The translations under genes and the position numbers were made by a program. This document shows positions 25,139 through 33,717 of a DNA stretch of 64,000 nucleotides, piece after piece; position 1 is the first letter of the stretch; each line of letters begins with the position of its first letter. Below the pieces are notes generated by a model that saw only the letters and a list, made by a program, of their open reading frames with translations, was not told the origin of the DNA and did no database searches. The DNA is from Rhizobium sp. NXC24. GTDB lineage: Bacteria; Pseudomonadota; Alphaproteobacteria; Rhizobiales; Rhizobiaceae. Location of the stretch: assembly GCF_002944315.1 (NCBI RefSeq), contig NZ_CP024314.1:1116001-1180000 (forward strand), written 5' to 3'.

Positions 25139-25402
25139 TCAAGGATGAGGTAGGACGAGCAGGTTCTCTCGGCCGTTCCTCATCGCGATCCGTGCTTTTT
25201 CGCGAACGAGTCCTCCGAGATCGATATCGGGGTCACGTTCCGGGTCCAGACCATCCCAGTCCAATGCCACCTGCAGCAGTGCCATGTTCGTCAGGTGGAC
25301 AAGGTTGCGAAGCTGTAGCGCTTCGGCCGCCTCCTTCGCCGTGGAAATCAGCCTGAACATTCTGACAAATTCACGCACTCTCAGACTATCGTCTTCGGGC
25401 AT
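25139..25402 (-). CDS. Small protein downstream of LuxI synthase, candidate CinS
   Basis: An 87-residue protein starting at the ATG at 25402, with GGAGG five bases upstream. It begins 37 bases after the synthase gene and is surely co-transcribed. It is acidic and helical (REFVRMFRLISTAKEAAEAL; LVREKARIAMRNGRENLLVL). In Rhizobium leguminosarum a small antirepressor, CinS, is encoded directly after cinI and acts on PraR; position and size suggest the same here, but I cannot verify similarity. Otherwise it is a hypothetical quorum-sensing-linked protein. Confidence 0.6.
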   Translation of the reverse strand: MPEDDSLRVREFVRMFRLISTAKEAAEALQLRNLVHLTNMALLQVALDWDGLDPERDPDIDLGGLVREKARIAMRNGRENLLVLPHP

Positions 25403-25439
25403 GAGCACCTCCTAATTCGAAACACGAAGGTCACGTTTC

Positions 25440-26105
25440 TTACGCCGCGATCTCCAACAGTCGGGTCGTAACGGATCGGATCGGCTTCGGGCGAACATAA
25501 AGGGGAGCCGAGACTTTGAGCATGCGCCGCATGTTTGCGAGCACACGCTGCGAGACCTCGAACGCACCGCAGCAAACAGGATATTTTCCATATCCGTCGC
25601 AGCGGCCGAGTTCCTCAACTTCGGCACCTGCCCGCTTGTACACGCGCTTGAGATAGGGTTCGTAGTTGGAAATCATAGTGTGGATGCCATGATCGAGCGC
25701 GCATTCGCAAAGCGCGAGCAGCAACAGGCTGAATGCCCGGCCTGCATCGATGTCGGGAAACTCGCTCGCAATGGCAGCTTCATCGATGCACATGCGCGTT
25801 CCTTCCCAAATCCCCGGGGCAACGAGGTCCGTTGCGGCCGGAAACGTGTCTCTGAAGACGTCGTAAAGAAGCGTCGGCCCTGTCGTCGGCATGAGCCGTA
25901 TCCCGCCGTAGAACCGCATGCGGCGCTCATCGCACCAAACAAGATAGGCGGGGCCGAGCGCATCATAGCTGTCGCGCTCGTAAGGTCCGATGACGTTTAC
26001 GTCCCAGCCGAGCGTATCTGCGAAGATTGTCTTACGAAGGCGGAACATCTGATCGAGGATGTTCGCATATTTATGATATTCATGAGCCTGAATAACTATG
26101 AACAT
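25440..26105 (-). CDS. cinI: Acyl-homoserine lactone synthase (LuxI family, CinI-like)
   Basis: A 221-residue LuxI-type synthase that makes an N-acyl homoserine lactone from S-adenosylmethionine and acyl-ACP. Conserved residues are visible: Arg, Phe and Trp in RLRKTIFADTLGW, the two Asp in ERDSYDALGPAYLVW, Arg in GGIRLMPTTGP, and Glu/Arg in WEGTRMCID. The ATG at 26105 follows GGAGG. Length and context (LuxR directly upstream, small gene downstream) fit CinI of rhizobia, which makes a long-chain 3-hydroxy signal. The actual acyl chain cannot be told from sequence. Confidence 0.88.
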   Translation of the reverse strand: MFIVIQAHEYHKYANILDQMFRLRKTIFADTLGWDVNVIGPYERDSYDALGPAYLVWCDERRMRFYGGIRLMPTTGPTLLYDVFRDTFPAATDLVAPGIWEGTRMCIDEAAIASEFPDIDAGRAFSLLLLALCECALDHGIHTMISNYEPYLKRVYKRAGAEVEELGRCDGYGKYPVCCGAFEVSQRVLANMRRMLKVSAPLYVRPKPIRSVTTRLLEIAA

Positions 26106-26179
26106 TTTCGCCTCCAACAGTTGCTGTCGTAAGGCGAGAATGGGCCGGAAAACCGCTGTCGGAAATCCCGCAAATGGAG

Positions 26180-26195
26180 CCCCTCATTTGAGGGG
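26180..26195. promoter_or_regulatory. Candidate lux box upstream of cinI-like gene
   Basis: CCCCTCATTTGAGGGG has perfect 7-base arms and a 2-base centre. It overlaps the stop codon of the luxR-type gene and lies 75 bases before the synthase start. A near-identical palindrome precedes the luxR-type gene, so both are likely sites for the same regulator. Confidence 0.7.
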
Positions 26196-26927
26196 ATTGG
26201 TCAGGGGCGTGATGATGCGAAGCTGGACGGCTTTGGTGGTGGCAGCCGAGAGGGTGGCGCAGCCCAGCTTGAACCGCGCCGTCTTCAGATAATCGCGTGT
26301 CGTATGTTCGGAAATGTCGAGGATCAGCGCGATGTCCTTATAGTCCTTGCCAAGCGCTGTCCAATGCAGGCACTCGATTTCCCTTGGGCTCAAGGATGGC
26401 ACCGGATCATGTTCGCCATAAAGTTCCAACACGGCTTTGCCGTGGATGAGATGTGCAAGTTCCGTCCATTCCTCTCGGCAACTAACGACCAATTCCTGCC
26501 ACTTATCGGCCGGCAAGCCTGAATTGATGGAAAGCAACGACCGGCGTCTGGCCTTGTCGGCAACCGGAATGGAATAACCGTTGCCGCCGAGACCATGTTT
26601 CTGCGCGTCGACCAATAGTGCATAGGCCTCCGGCGTCGGCTCCACCTCGCTCCAGTCGAACGGAAGTTGACGGAGAAAGCCTTCCCTAACGACGGGATCG
26701 ATCTTGACGTAGCCACTGAGAAGATATCGGGAAACCCAGGCGTCCGGATAGGTGGTACGCACAAATGGCGCGTCGATCGTATCCATGATGGTCTGCGCAA
26801 GATGGTAAGTCACGTAGTCGACGTGATATGCCCCCTGCAGAGACCGAATGGCGCTGTCGACATTCGGCGCCGCTTTGATCTCATTGAAGGCGTGCTCGAA
26901 TCTTGGGCTGTCGGAAGTTCCCCGCAT
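26184..26927 (-). CDS. cinR: LuxR-family quorum-sensing regulator (CinR-like)
   Basis: A 247-residue LuxR regulator with an N-terminal autoinducer-binding domain ([10 protein letters not shown]...[21 protein letters not shown]...FDWSE) and a C-terminal LuxR helix-turn-helix ([37 protein letters not shown]). It lies 78 bases upstream of the synthase gene on the same strand, the cinR-cinI order known from rhizobia. It should bind the lactone made by its neighbour and activate the synthase. The palindromes at 26180 and 26988 are likely targets. Confidence 0.87.
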   Translation of the reverse strand: MRGTSDSPRFEHAFNEIKAAPNVDSAIRSLQGAYHVDYVTYHLAQTIMDTIDAPFVRTTYPDAWVSRYLLSGYVKIDPVVREGFLRQLPFDWSEVEPTPEAYALLVDAQKHGLGGNGYSIPVADKARRRSLLSINSGLPADKWQELVVSCREEWTELAHLIHGKAVLELYGEHDPVPSLSPREIECLHWTALGKDYKDIALILDISEHTTRDYLKTARFKLGCATLSAATTKAVQLRIITPLTNPLK

Positions 26928-26987
26928 GATGCACCACCTCGCTTCAATACCATCTTACCGCGAGATTGCTTCCACAAACAAGGGGAT

Positions 26988-27003
26988 CCCCACATATGAG
27001 GGG
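26988..27003. promoter_or_regulatory. Candidate lux box between cinR-like gene and divergent small ORF
   Basis: CCCCACATATGAGGGG differs from the box at 26180 in one arm position and at its centre. It is 60 bases before the luxR-type start and 48 bases before the ATG of a divergent 69-residue ORF, so it could control both. Confidence 0.65.
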
Positions 27004-27051
27004 AATGACGTTAGGAAAGGCGGTCGTATATCCTCACGTTAGGAGAGCGAG

Positions 27052-27261
27052 ATGGGCCAATCGGACGAAGCCGAGGAGGCGGTGAGCCAAGCCGCCACTG
27101 GATTAAAAACGAGCTGGCACGATATGGCCGGCTCGGAAGCGTTGATACGGGCGCTGATTGCCGAACGCAGCCAACGAACAAGCGAAGCGTTGTTTTGGAT
27201 TAGGGTCTATCGTGCTCTATCCCCCGAGACGATCGATCCAATCCCTTCTTTTTTTCGATGA
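27052..27261 (+). CDS. 69-residue protein divergent from cinR-like gene
   Basis: The ATG at 27052 has AGGAGAG six bases upstream. The product is soluble, with the acidic start MGQSDEAEEAVSQAATG and the helix ALIRALIAERSQRTSEALFWIRVYRAL; no known domain. It shares its promoter region, including the lux-box-like palindrome, with the divergent cinR-like gene, so expression may respond to cell density. The stop is followed at once by a T-rich stretch and a short CGAT/ATCG stem. Confidence 0.6.
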   Translation: MGQSDEAEEAVSQAATGLKTSWHDMAGSEALIRALIAERSQRTSEALFWIRVYRALSPETIDPIPSFFR

Positions 27262-27768
27262 AAATCGCGTTCCGGTCAGAATTGCGAACTGAGCTGCACA
27301 CCTGCCTCTCATGCCATTCACAGGTCCTCGGCCTGCCTGTAACAGCCACCGGATGGCGAACCGATAATCCCATCACATGAAAATTGAAGCGATCCTCTCA
27401 ACCTTTGATGCATAGGTTGAATGCCTCGTCTCGAAAAAACACCTTAAAAGACATAATAATCAAATCACCGACAAGATTGCTTGAAGCATAAAGAGATGCC
27501 CCGCTTAACAAAGCGACGGCGGAATTTCCCGCGATTTCCTGCGACTTTAAGCAAAACGTCACAAGCCATGTGATCTTGTTAGTTTATGCTGTTATGAATT
27601 TTGATGGAATGCTATGAGGCCTTCCACGAAGTTTTCGGGAGGTTCCAGCTATCTTCGATCTCGCATCCGGCTACGACCTGTAGCCAATCTCCGGTGCAAT
27701 CGAAATGACATCCCGATAAGTATCAAAATGATCGCAGTCGCTCACAATGGCAAAGGGAGAGAGCTTGA
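27262..27768. other. 507-base intergenic region upstream of fructose-bisphosphate aldolase
   Basis: No coding frame with a ribosome-binding site is seen on either strand. The part 27430-27620 is relatively AT-rich and probably holds the aldolase promoter with a leader of 100 bases or more. I see no clear riboswitch, repeat or RNA gene. Confidence 0.4.
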
Positions 27769-28833
27769 ATGGCACGCATCACGTTGAGGCAGTTGCTCGA
27801 TGACGCAGCAGAACATGGCTATGGCGTACCCGCTTTCAATATCAACAATATGGAGCAGGCGCTCGCCATCATGGAGGCTGCCGACGCTGTCAATGCGCCC
27901 GTCATCATGCAGGCATCACGCGGCGCCAGAGCCTATGCCAACGACATTATGCTGAAGCACATGATGGACGCGGTCGTCGAGATCTACCCGCATATTCCGG
28001 TCTGCGTGCATCTTGACCATGGCAACGATCCCTCGAGCTGTATGACGGCGATTCAGGCCGGCTTCACCTCGGTCATGATGGACGGTTCGCTGAAGGCAGA
28101 CGCCAAGACGCCGGCCGATTGGGATTACAATGTCGGCGTGACGAAGACGGTCACCGACATGGCGCATCTCGGCGGCATTTCTGTCGAGGGTGAGCTTGGC
28201 GTGCTGGGCTCGCTGGAAACCGGCATGGGCGAGGCCGAAGATGGTCATGGTGCCGAAGGCAAGCTGTCGCATGATCAGCTTCTCACCAATCCTGACGAGG
28301 CGGTCAAGTTCGTTCGCGAGACCAAGGTCGATGCGCTTGCCATCGCCATGGGTACTTCGCACGGCGCCTATAAGTTCACGCGAAAGCCCGATGGCTCGGT
28401 GCTGGCAATGAACGTGATCGAGGAAATCCATCGCAAGCTGCCCAATACGCACCTCGTCATGCACGGCTCTTCCTCGGTTCCGGCCGAACTGCAGGAGATC
28501 ATCAACAAGTATGGCGGCCAGATGAAGCCAACCTGGGGCGTGCCGGTCGAAGAGATTCAGCGCGGCATTAAAAACGGTGTGCGCAAGATCAACATCGACA
28601 CCGATGGCCGCATGGCGATGACCGGCCAGATTCGCCGCGTATTGCAGGAAGACCCGAGCGAATTCGATCCGCGCAAATATATGAAGCCCGCCATGGCGGC
28701 GCTGACGAAGCTTTGCAAGGAGCGGTTCGAGCAGTTCGGAACGGCCGGTCACGCCGTCCGCATTCAACCGCTTTCTGTCGCCGAAATGGCCAAACGCTAC
28801 AAGTCCGGCTCGCTCGATCCGGTCTTTTCGTAA
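27769..28833 (+). CDS. fba: Class II fructose-bisphosphate aldolase
   Basis: A 354-residue zinc-dependent aldolase that splits fructose 1,6-bisphosphate into two triose phosphates (glycolysis/gluconeogenesis, Calvin-type CbbA group). Metal and phosphate residues appear in [50 protein letters not shown] and [24 protein letters not shown] precedes the ATG. It is monocistronic and convergent with a LysR gene. Its triose products connect with the ery pathway only through central metabolism. Confidence 0.95.
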   Translation: MARITLRQLLDDAAEHGYGVPAFNINNMEQALAIMEAADAVNAPVIMQASRGARAYANDIMLKHMMDAVVEIYPHIPVCVHLDHGNDPSSCMTAIQAGFTSVMMDGSLKADAKTPADWDYNVGVTKTVTDMAHLGGISVEGELGVLGSLETGMGEAEDGHGAEGKLSHDQLLTNPDEAVKFVRETKVDALAIAMGTSHGAYKFTRKPDGSVLAMNVIEEIHRKLPNTHLVMHGSSSVPAELQEIINKYGGQMKPTWGVPVEEIQRGIKNGVRKINIDTDGRMAMTGQIRRVLQEDPSEFDPRKYMKPAMAALTKLCKERFEQFGTAGHAVRIQPLSVAEMAKRYKSGSLDPVFS

Positions 28834-28883
28834 AAGCTGATGTCGGACGATAGACCGACTCCGGCACAAACGTAAAATGTCGA

Positions 28884-28919
28884 TCCACAAAGCCTGCCGC
28901 GGATGGCAAGCTTTGTGGA
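28884..28919. terminator. 15-base-stem hairpin between fba and LysR gene
   Basis: TCCACAAAGCCTGCC (28884-28898) and GGCAAGCTTTGTGGA (28905-28919) form a 15-base stem (14 pairs plus one G-U) with a 6-base loop, in the gap between two convergent genes. There is no long T-run on the plus side; on the minus side CATTTT follows. It is probably a bidirectional terminator. Confidence 0.65.
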
Positions 28920-28950
28920 CGCTCCTTCCGGATATGCGAACGGCCGCTCC

Positions 28951-29862
28951 TCAGGCCGAAGCGCCGACGCCATTGCCGCCGTTTCCGAGGCCTATGATCC
29001 ACTCCGTCAGAAGCCGCACCGCCTCCCCGCGCTCCGACGTCGTGGGAGAAACGAGGAAGAAGGCTTCCTTGGGATAATAGGCAGTCTCGCCAAACACCAC
29101 GAGCCTCCCCTCGCGAACGAGATCTCCCGCATTCGACTCCCATCCGAGCAGGACGCCCTGCCCCGACAAGGCAGCCTGAGTTGCCTGAACATAGTTGGTG
29201 AAGTAGCGGCCCAGCGCCCGATTTTCGGGCAATCCATTGAGACTGAGATAATCCTTCCAAGTGAGCCAGCTATTGTCGTCGCTTCTGACATGCAGCAAGG
29301 TCGCGGTCGACAGGCCGCCTTCGGCTTCGATCCGTTTAGCAACGAGGGGACTGCAGACGGGAACGACCCTTTCGTCAAAGAGCTTAACGCTTCGACCGTC
29401 CGTCCATCTGCCCGTGCCGTAGCGAATGACAAGGTCCACGCCGGGCTGGAACTCCGGCGCGCCGGCGGTCGTCAGCACGTTCACGGCGATGTTCTGGTGC
29501 TCACTGTAGAAATCCGCCAGCCGCGGCATGAGCCAATAGGTCGCGGTGCCAACGCTGCAGGCGACGGTGACAGATTGTTCGGCAGCATTCTGAAGCGAGC
29601 GTATCTGCACGAAGGCCTCCGCAATGCGCCCAAGCCCTTCTGAAACACCGGCCTGTAGAATCCTGCCCGCTTCCGTGAGTGTTGCCGGGCGCTTGCTCCG
29701 GTCAAGCAGGCGTGTGCCGACGTAGTCTTCCAGGGTCTTGAGCGCTTGGCTCACGGCCGGTTGCGTAACATTCAGGTCCGACGCAGCCTTCTGGACGCTG
29801 CCTGTCCGTAGTACGGTCTCGAAGACCGTTAGCAATCGAAGGGGTGGAAGACGAGCGCCCAA
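28951..29862 (-). CDS. LysR-family regulator (GcvA-like)
   Basis: A 303-residue LysR regulator with the N-terminal helix-turn-helix (GSVQKAASDLNVTQPAVSQALKTLEDYVGTRLLDRS) and a C-terminal substrate-binding domain with the GcvA-type pattern (YWLMPRLADFYSEH, VDLVIRYGTGRW, LGRYFTNYVQATQAALSGQGVLLG). The start is a TTG at 29862 with AGGG upstream. It is divergent from the dioxygenase-aldolase operon and probably controls it. A TACAT-N8-ATGTA dyad lies between them. Confidence 0.9.
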   Translation of the reverse strand: MGARLPPLRLLTVFETVLRTGSVQKAASDLNVTQPAVSQALKTLEDYVGTRLLDRSKRPATLTEAGRILQAGVSEGLGRIAEAFVQIRSLQNAAEQSVTVACSVGTATYWLMPRLADFYSEHQNIAVNVLTTAGAPEFQPGVDLVIRYGTGRWTDGRSVKLFDERVVPVCSPLVAKRIEAEGGLSTATLLHVRSDDNSWLTWKDYLSLNGLPENRALGRYFTNYVQATQAALSGQGVLLGWESNAGDLVREGRLVVFGETAYYPKEAFFLVSPTTSERGEAVRLLTEWIIGLGNGGNGVGASA

Positions 29863-29871
29863 TATAATCCC

Positions 29872-29889
29872 TACATTATACTAGATGTA
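29872..29889. promoter_or_regulatory. Candidate LysR binding site
   Basis: TACAT (29872-29876) and ATGTA (29885-29889) flank eight bases in an AT-rich stretch between the divergent LysR and dioxygenase genes, consistent with the dyadic T-N11-A core of LysR operators. Confidence 0.45.
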
Positions 29890-29993
29890 TTTTTTCCAGT
29901 ATTCAGATTAGCGCCTACCCTCTCTATTGTCCACAAACAAGGGCCTTTCGAGATGAAGGCCAACGGTAAAACATAAGCTAGCAAGAGGGTAGG

Positions 29994-31130
29994 ATGGGCA
30001 CGAGTCTTTTGAACGAACCACCGGTAAAACTGGGCGAGCTGGGTCTTCATCTCTGCCTGTCAGGTGGAACGGCAAGCTATTTCAACTACTATTGGTTGCG
30101 GGATAATTGCCCGACATCGTTCGACAGTCAGACGCGCGAGCGCGTGTTCGATATCTTCCATCTTGATAGTGCACCCGTACCGGAGCAGGCCACGATGGTC
30201 GAAAATGCCTTAGAAATCGTCTGGACGGGAGACGGGCACAAGAGCCGTTATCCGCTGAGCCTGCTGGCGCAGTATAGCAACGGCAAGCGCCGGCATGATC
30301 CTGCAGACCTTCCGCGACGCCCATGGTATTCGGATCACTATCCCGCCATTGCCAGATTCTCACAGCCGGAGCTTCTGGCCGACAAATCCATCGTCGCCAA
30401 TTGGCTGGAGGCGCTGATCGTCGAAGGTGTCGCGATCGTGACGGACATGCCCGACTGCAACGAGGGGCTGACGGAGCTGGTGCGCCTGATGGGACATGTA
30501 CGCCCGACATTCTTCGGCGATTATTTTGACGTGCGCACGCATATCAAACCGACAAACCTTGCCTATACGGCAAAGGCTCTGGAACTGCATACCGACACTC
30601 CCGCGGAAGAAATGGCGCCGGGCATGCAATTCCTGCATTGCCGGGCCAATAGCGTCGAGGGCGGCAGGAATCTCTTTCTCGATGGCGTCGCCGTCGCGAA
30701 CGATCTGAAAAAGGAGTTTCCCGAGGACTTCAAGCTCCTGACGGAAACGGAAATTCCCTATTACTGCGAGCACGACGCCTATGACGTGCGCTCCCGTCAG
30801 AGGGTCATCGAACTGGACGAGCACGGCGAGGTGTCCGGCGTCACCATCAGCCAACACATGGCCGATATATTCGACCTGCCGCAGACTTTTCTGGATCGGT
30901 ATTATCCGGCCTTCTGCCGTTTCGGCCGCATGTTGCAATCCGACAAGTACCTCACGCGCTTCACGCTGAAGGCGACGGAATGCATCGTCTTCGACAATCA
31001 CCGCATCGTGCACGGGCGGGCGGCCTATTCGGCAAACAGCGGCGAACGCTATCTTCGCGGTTGCTACGCCGATCGCGGCGAGATGCGCAGCACTTATCGC
31101 GCGCTGACATCCGAAGGACGGTTCAAATGA
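29994..31130 (+). CDS. 2-oxoglutarate-dependent dioxygenase, gamma-butyrobetaine hydroxylase-like
   Basis: A 378-residue Fe(II)/2-oxoglutarate dioxygenase with the two-domain layout of gamma-butyrobetaine hydroxylase: an N-terminal domain with YWLRDNC, and a TauD-type double-stranded helix. The iron ligands are His and Asp in ELHTDTPAEE and the distal His in FDNHRIVHGRAAY; the 2-oxoglutarate Arg is in GERYLRGCY. The N-terminal domain lacks the Cys cluster usual for its zinc site. It overlaps the next gene by four bases. It could hydroxylate a betaine or other quaternary or acid substrate; carnitine synthesis is only one option. Confidence 0.85.
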   Translation: MGTSLLNEPPVKLGELGLHLCLSGGTASYFNYYWLRDNCPTSFDSQTRERVFDIFHLDSAPVPEQATMVENALEIVWTGDGHKSRYPLSLLAQYSNGKRRHDPADLPRRPWYSDHYPAIARFSQPELLADKSIVANWLEALIVEGVAIVTDMPDCNEGLTELVRLMGHVRPTFFGDYFDVRTHIKPTNLAYTAKALELHTDTPAEEMAPGMQFLHCRANSVEGGRNLFLDGVAVANDLKKEFPEDFKLLTETEIPYYCEHDAYDVRSRQRVIELDEHGEVSGVTISQHMADIFDLPQTFLDRYYPAFCRFGRMLQSDKYLTRFTLKATECIVFDNHRIVHGRAAYSANSGERYLRGCYADRGEMRSTYRALTSEGRFK

Positions 31131-31888
31131 ACGGACAGGCTTCCCATGCCGATGTTACCGGCGATGATCTCGCACAGTTGCGGATCGATCTGGCGGCCGC
31201 CTTTCGTCTCTGCGTCGAATTCGGCTGGAGCGAATCCGTCGGTAATCACTTCAGCGCAGCCGTGTCTGCGGATGGCAAACGGTTCCTGATGAACCCGAAG
31301 TGGAAACACTTCGGATCAATCCGGGCAAGCGATCTCTTGTTGCTTGATGCGGATGATCGGACGGTTATGAGCCGCCCAAATGCACCAGATCCGTCTGCAT
31401 GGACTGTTCATGGCACAATCCATCGCGAATGCCCTGCGGTCCGCGTGCTGCTCCACTGCCATCCGCCCTATGCGACGGCACTTTCCACCCTCAAGGACCC
31501 GTCGATGAAGCCGATCGACAACAATACGGCGCGCTTCTTCGGCAGGCTCGGCATCGATCTCGGTTTCGGAGGGATCGCTGATGATGCCGAGGAAGGCGAA
31601 AGGCTGGCTCGCTCTCTCGGCAGCAACAAGACCCTGCTGATGGGGAATCATGGCGTTACCTGTACCGGCGATACCGTAGCGGAGGCATTCGAGGATCTCT
31701 ATTTCTTTGAAAAGGCTGCGAAAACCCTGATGTTGGCCTATTCCAGCGGCCAGGCATTGAACATCCTCTCCGACGAGATCGCCCGCAAGACCGCCGAGGG
31801 CTGGCATGCCTACAAGGGCATGGCGTTCGCACATTTCGATTATCTCAAATCGACGCTCGACCGCAGCGACGCGTCCTACAAAGAATAA
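31127..31888 (+). CDS. Class II aldolase/adducin-family protein
   Basis: A 253-residue class II aldolase/adducin protein. Zinc ligands are seen in VLLHCHPPYATAL (HxH) and GNHGVTCTGD; GNHFSAAVS is the phosphate-loop region of the family. Its ATG overlaps the dioxygenase stop (ATGA), so both are translated together. That coupling suggests that the aldolase cleaves or epimerises the hydroxylated product of the dioxygenase. Family members act on sugar phosphates or non-phosphorylated hydroxy acids, so the substrate is open. Confidence 0.87.
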   Translation: MNGQASHADVTGDDLAQLRIDLAAAFRLCVEFGWSESVGNHFSAAVSADGKRFLMNPKWKHFGSIRASDLLLLDADDRTVMSRPNAPDPSAWTVHGTIHRECPAVRVLLHCHPPYATALSTLKDPSMKPIDNNTARFFGRLGIDLGFGGIADDAEEGERLARSLGSNKTLLMGNHGVTCTGDTVAEAFEDLYFFEKAAKTLMLAYSSGQALNILSDEIARKTAEGWHAYKGMAFAHFDYLKSTLDRSDASYKE

Positions 31889-31916
31889 GGTGGGCGGAAA
31901 CAGAGGCTGGGCTGGT

Positions 31917-33656
31917 TCATATCCGCGCTTCCGCGGGCTGCTGGCCAGACGTATCCGTCAGCCGGCCGTCGTGGAATTTCGCCAGCGCATTCACCACGTC
32001 TTCGATCTCGGCTTCTAGCCCTTGTTCGGTCCACCCAAGCGCTTCGGCGGCAATTGCGGCGATGTCGCGCAAGCCTTGCATGGTCAGCGCGCCCTCGATC
32101 GCAAGCGTCGTGCGCCGGAACACCACGTCCGAAAGATGGACGACGAGCTCTTGCTGCACGATCCAATCGATTTCGAGAGCACTGTAATGTGAAGCCCCGG
32201 AGAGGCGCACGGTATCAGTATGCACCGATGGATATTCGAGGATCGCCGTCGCGGTAGTGCCGTAGCGGCTCAAGAGTTGGTCGATCCGCCCCGGCGTCGC
32301 ACCCGTTCGTTTCGCCACGGCGCGCACCCATTCTGCGCGCGCCGTCGAATTCGCAGGGAAATCGCGGCCGCCGCCGATCGCGATATGCTTTGTGGATTGG
32401 CTCCGCGCTCGATTCAGGCGCTGGAGCGCAAGATCCGCAACTTCCTCGGCAAAGCCTCGAAAGGTTGTCCACTTGCCACCCACGAGCGAGACGATCGCAA
32501 AGGGGCGATCCGCCTGCGGCTCGATCACCGGAGCGGAATGGTCGCGGCTGATCAGCCCCGGCGACGATGCATCCGAAGCCGGCAAGGGACGAATGCCGCT
32601 ATAGCTATAGACCACCTGGTCCCGCCCGAAGCGAAGACCCGGCAGCAATGCCTGGACGCTTTCGAGGAAATAGTCGATCTCCGGTTCCTCACACCGGACA
32701 TTGTCGGGATCGTCACAGGGAATATCGGTGGAGCCGACCAAAGCGAGGCCAAGATAGCCATAGACGAGGCAAATACGGCCATCATCTGCCTCGAAATAGA
32801 TCATATGGCCATTGAGGCCGCGCACGAGCTCGGGGTGATCGAGCAGGATATGCGAACCTTTCGTGCCGCCGATCAAGTGCGAGGGCGCGCCGAGCGTATC
32901 GTTGACGCGGTCAATCCAGGGGCCGGCGGCGTTGACGACAAGCTTCGGAGCAACCGAAAACGTCGTGCCGTCGGTTCGCTCGAAGCTGAGCTTCCCACCC
33001 GCCGATGACGTCAGCATGGTGAAGTTTGCCGCCAGCGCATTCTTGTTGGCCTGAAGCCCGTCCATAACCAGTTCGTAAACGAGCCGTTCCGGCCGGCTGA
33101 TCTTGGCATCGTAGTAAATGCCGCCCGCTACGATATCGGGGGTGACATACGGCATTTCCTTGAGCGCGCGCTTCTTCAATATGAACCGGTGACGCGGCAT
33201 GACGCGGTTGCGTGATCCGAAGAAGTCATAAAGCGCAAGCCCGATTTTGATAAGAACGGCGCCGCGGCTGCGGGGTGCCGTCGCCGAGCCCGTCAGCGTG
33301 CGCAAAGCCGCCCATATGCCCCGCGTCCATGAGAAAATCGGGATGAAGGTTGGCAGCGGCTCGACGCAATGCGGCGCGTTCTGAAGCAGGAGATTGCGTT
33401 CCAGCGTCGATTGGGCAACCAGGCCGAACTCACCCGTCTCCAAATATTTCAAGCCGCCGTGGATGAGGCGCGACGGCGCCGCGCTCGTTCCAGACCCGAA
33501 ATCGGCCTTATCGACGATGAGACAATTGACGCCCTGGGCGGCAAGATCGCGAAAGAGTCCCGCGCCGTTGACGCCGGCACCGAGAATGACGACGTCTATG
33601 TCCTTGTCCGGCAACGTCGCAAAGCGTTGTTTCAGATCGGCGGCGATATCGGTCAT
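31917..33656 (-). CDS. GlpD-like FAD-dependent polyol-phosphate dehydrogenase
   Basis: A 579-residue FAD protein of the glycerol-3-phosphate dehydrogenase family. The FAD site is DVVILGAGVNGAGLFRDLAAQG; GTSAAPSRLIHGGLKYLE and a C-terminal DAO_C domain complete the fold. It oxidises a polyol phosphate at the membrane and feeds electrons to quinone. It is last in a leftward row after an FGGY kinase, a DeoR regulator and a CUT2 importer, so a phosphorylated polyol other than glycerol is likely. A second enzyme of the same family, EryB, is encoded 9.5 kb away. Confidence 0.88.
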   Translation of the reverse strand: MTDIAADLKQRFATLPDKDIDVVILGAGVNGAGLFRDLAAQGVNCLIVDKADFGSGTSAAPSRLIHGGLKYLETGEFGLVAQSTLERNLLLQNAPHCVEPLPTFIPIFSWTRGIWAALRTLTGSATAPRSRGAVLIKIGLALYDFFGSRNRVMPRHRFILKKRALKEMPYVTPDIVAGGIYYDAKISRPERLVYELVMDGLQANKNALAANFTMLTSSAGGKLSFERTDGTTFSVAPKLVVNAAGPWIDRVNDTLGAPSHLIGGTKGSHILLDHPELVRGLNGHMIYFEADDGRICLVYGYLGLALVGSTDIPCDDPDNVRCEEPEIDYFLESVQALLPGLRFGRDQVVYSYSGIRPLPASDASSPGLISRDHSAPVIEPQADRPFAIVSLVGGKWTTFRGFAEEVADLALQRLNRARSQSTKHIAIGGGRDFPANSTARAEWVRAVAKRTGATPGRIDQLLSRYGTTATAILEYPSVHTDTVRLSGASHYSALEIDWIVQQELVVHLSDVVFRRTTLAIEGALTMQGLRDIAAIAAEALGWTEQGLEAEIEDVVNALAKFHDGRLTDTSGQQPAEARI

Positions 33657-33717
33657 ACCATTATTTCCTACGGAAGTACCGTCAGTGCGAGCTATCCGCG
33701 CGCGGCGGCCTATTGTC

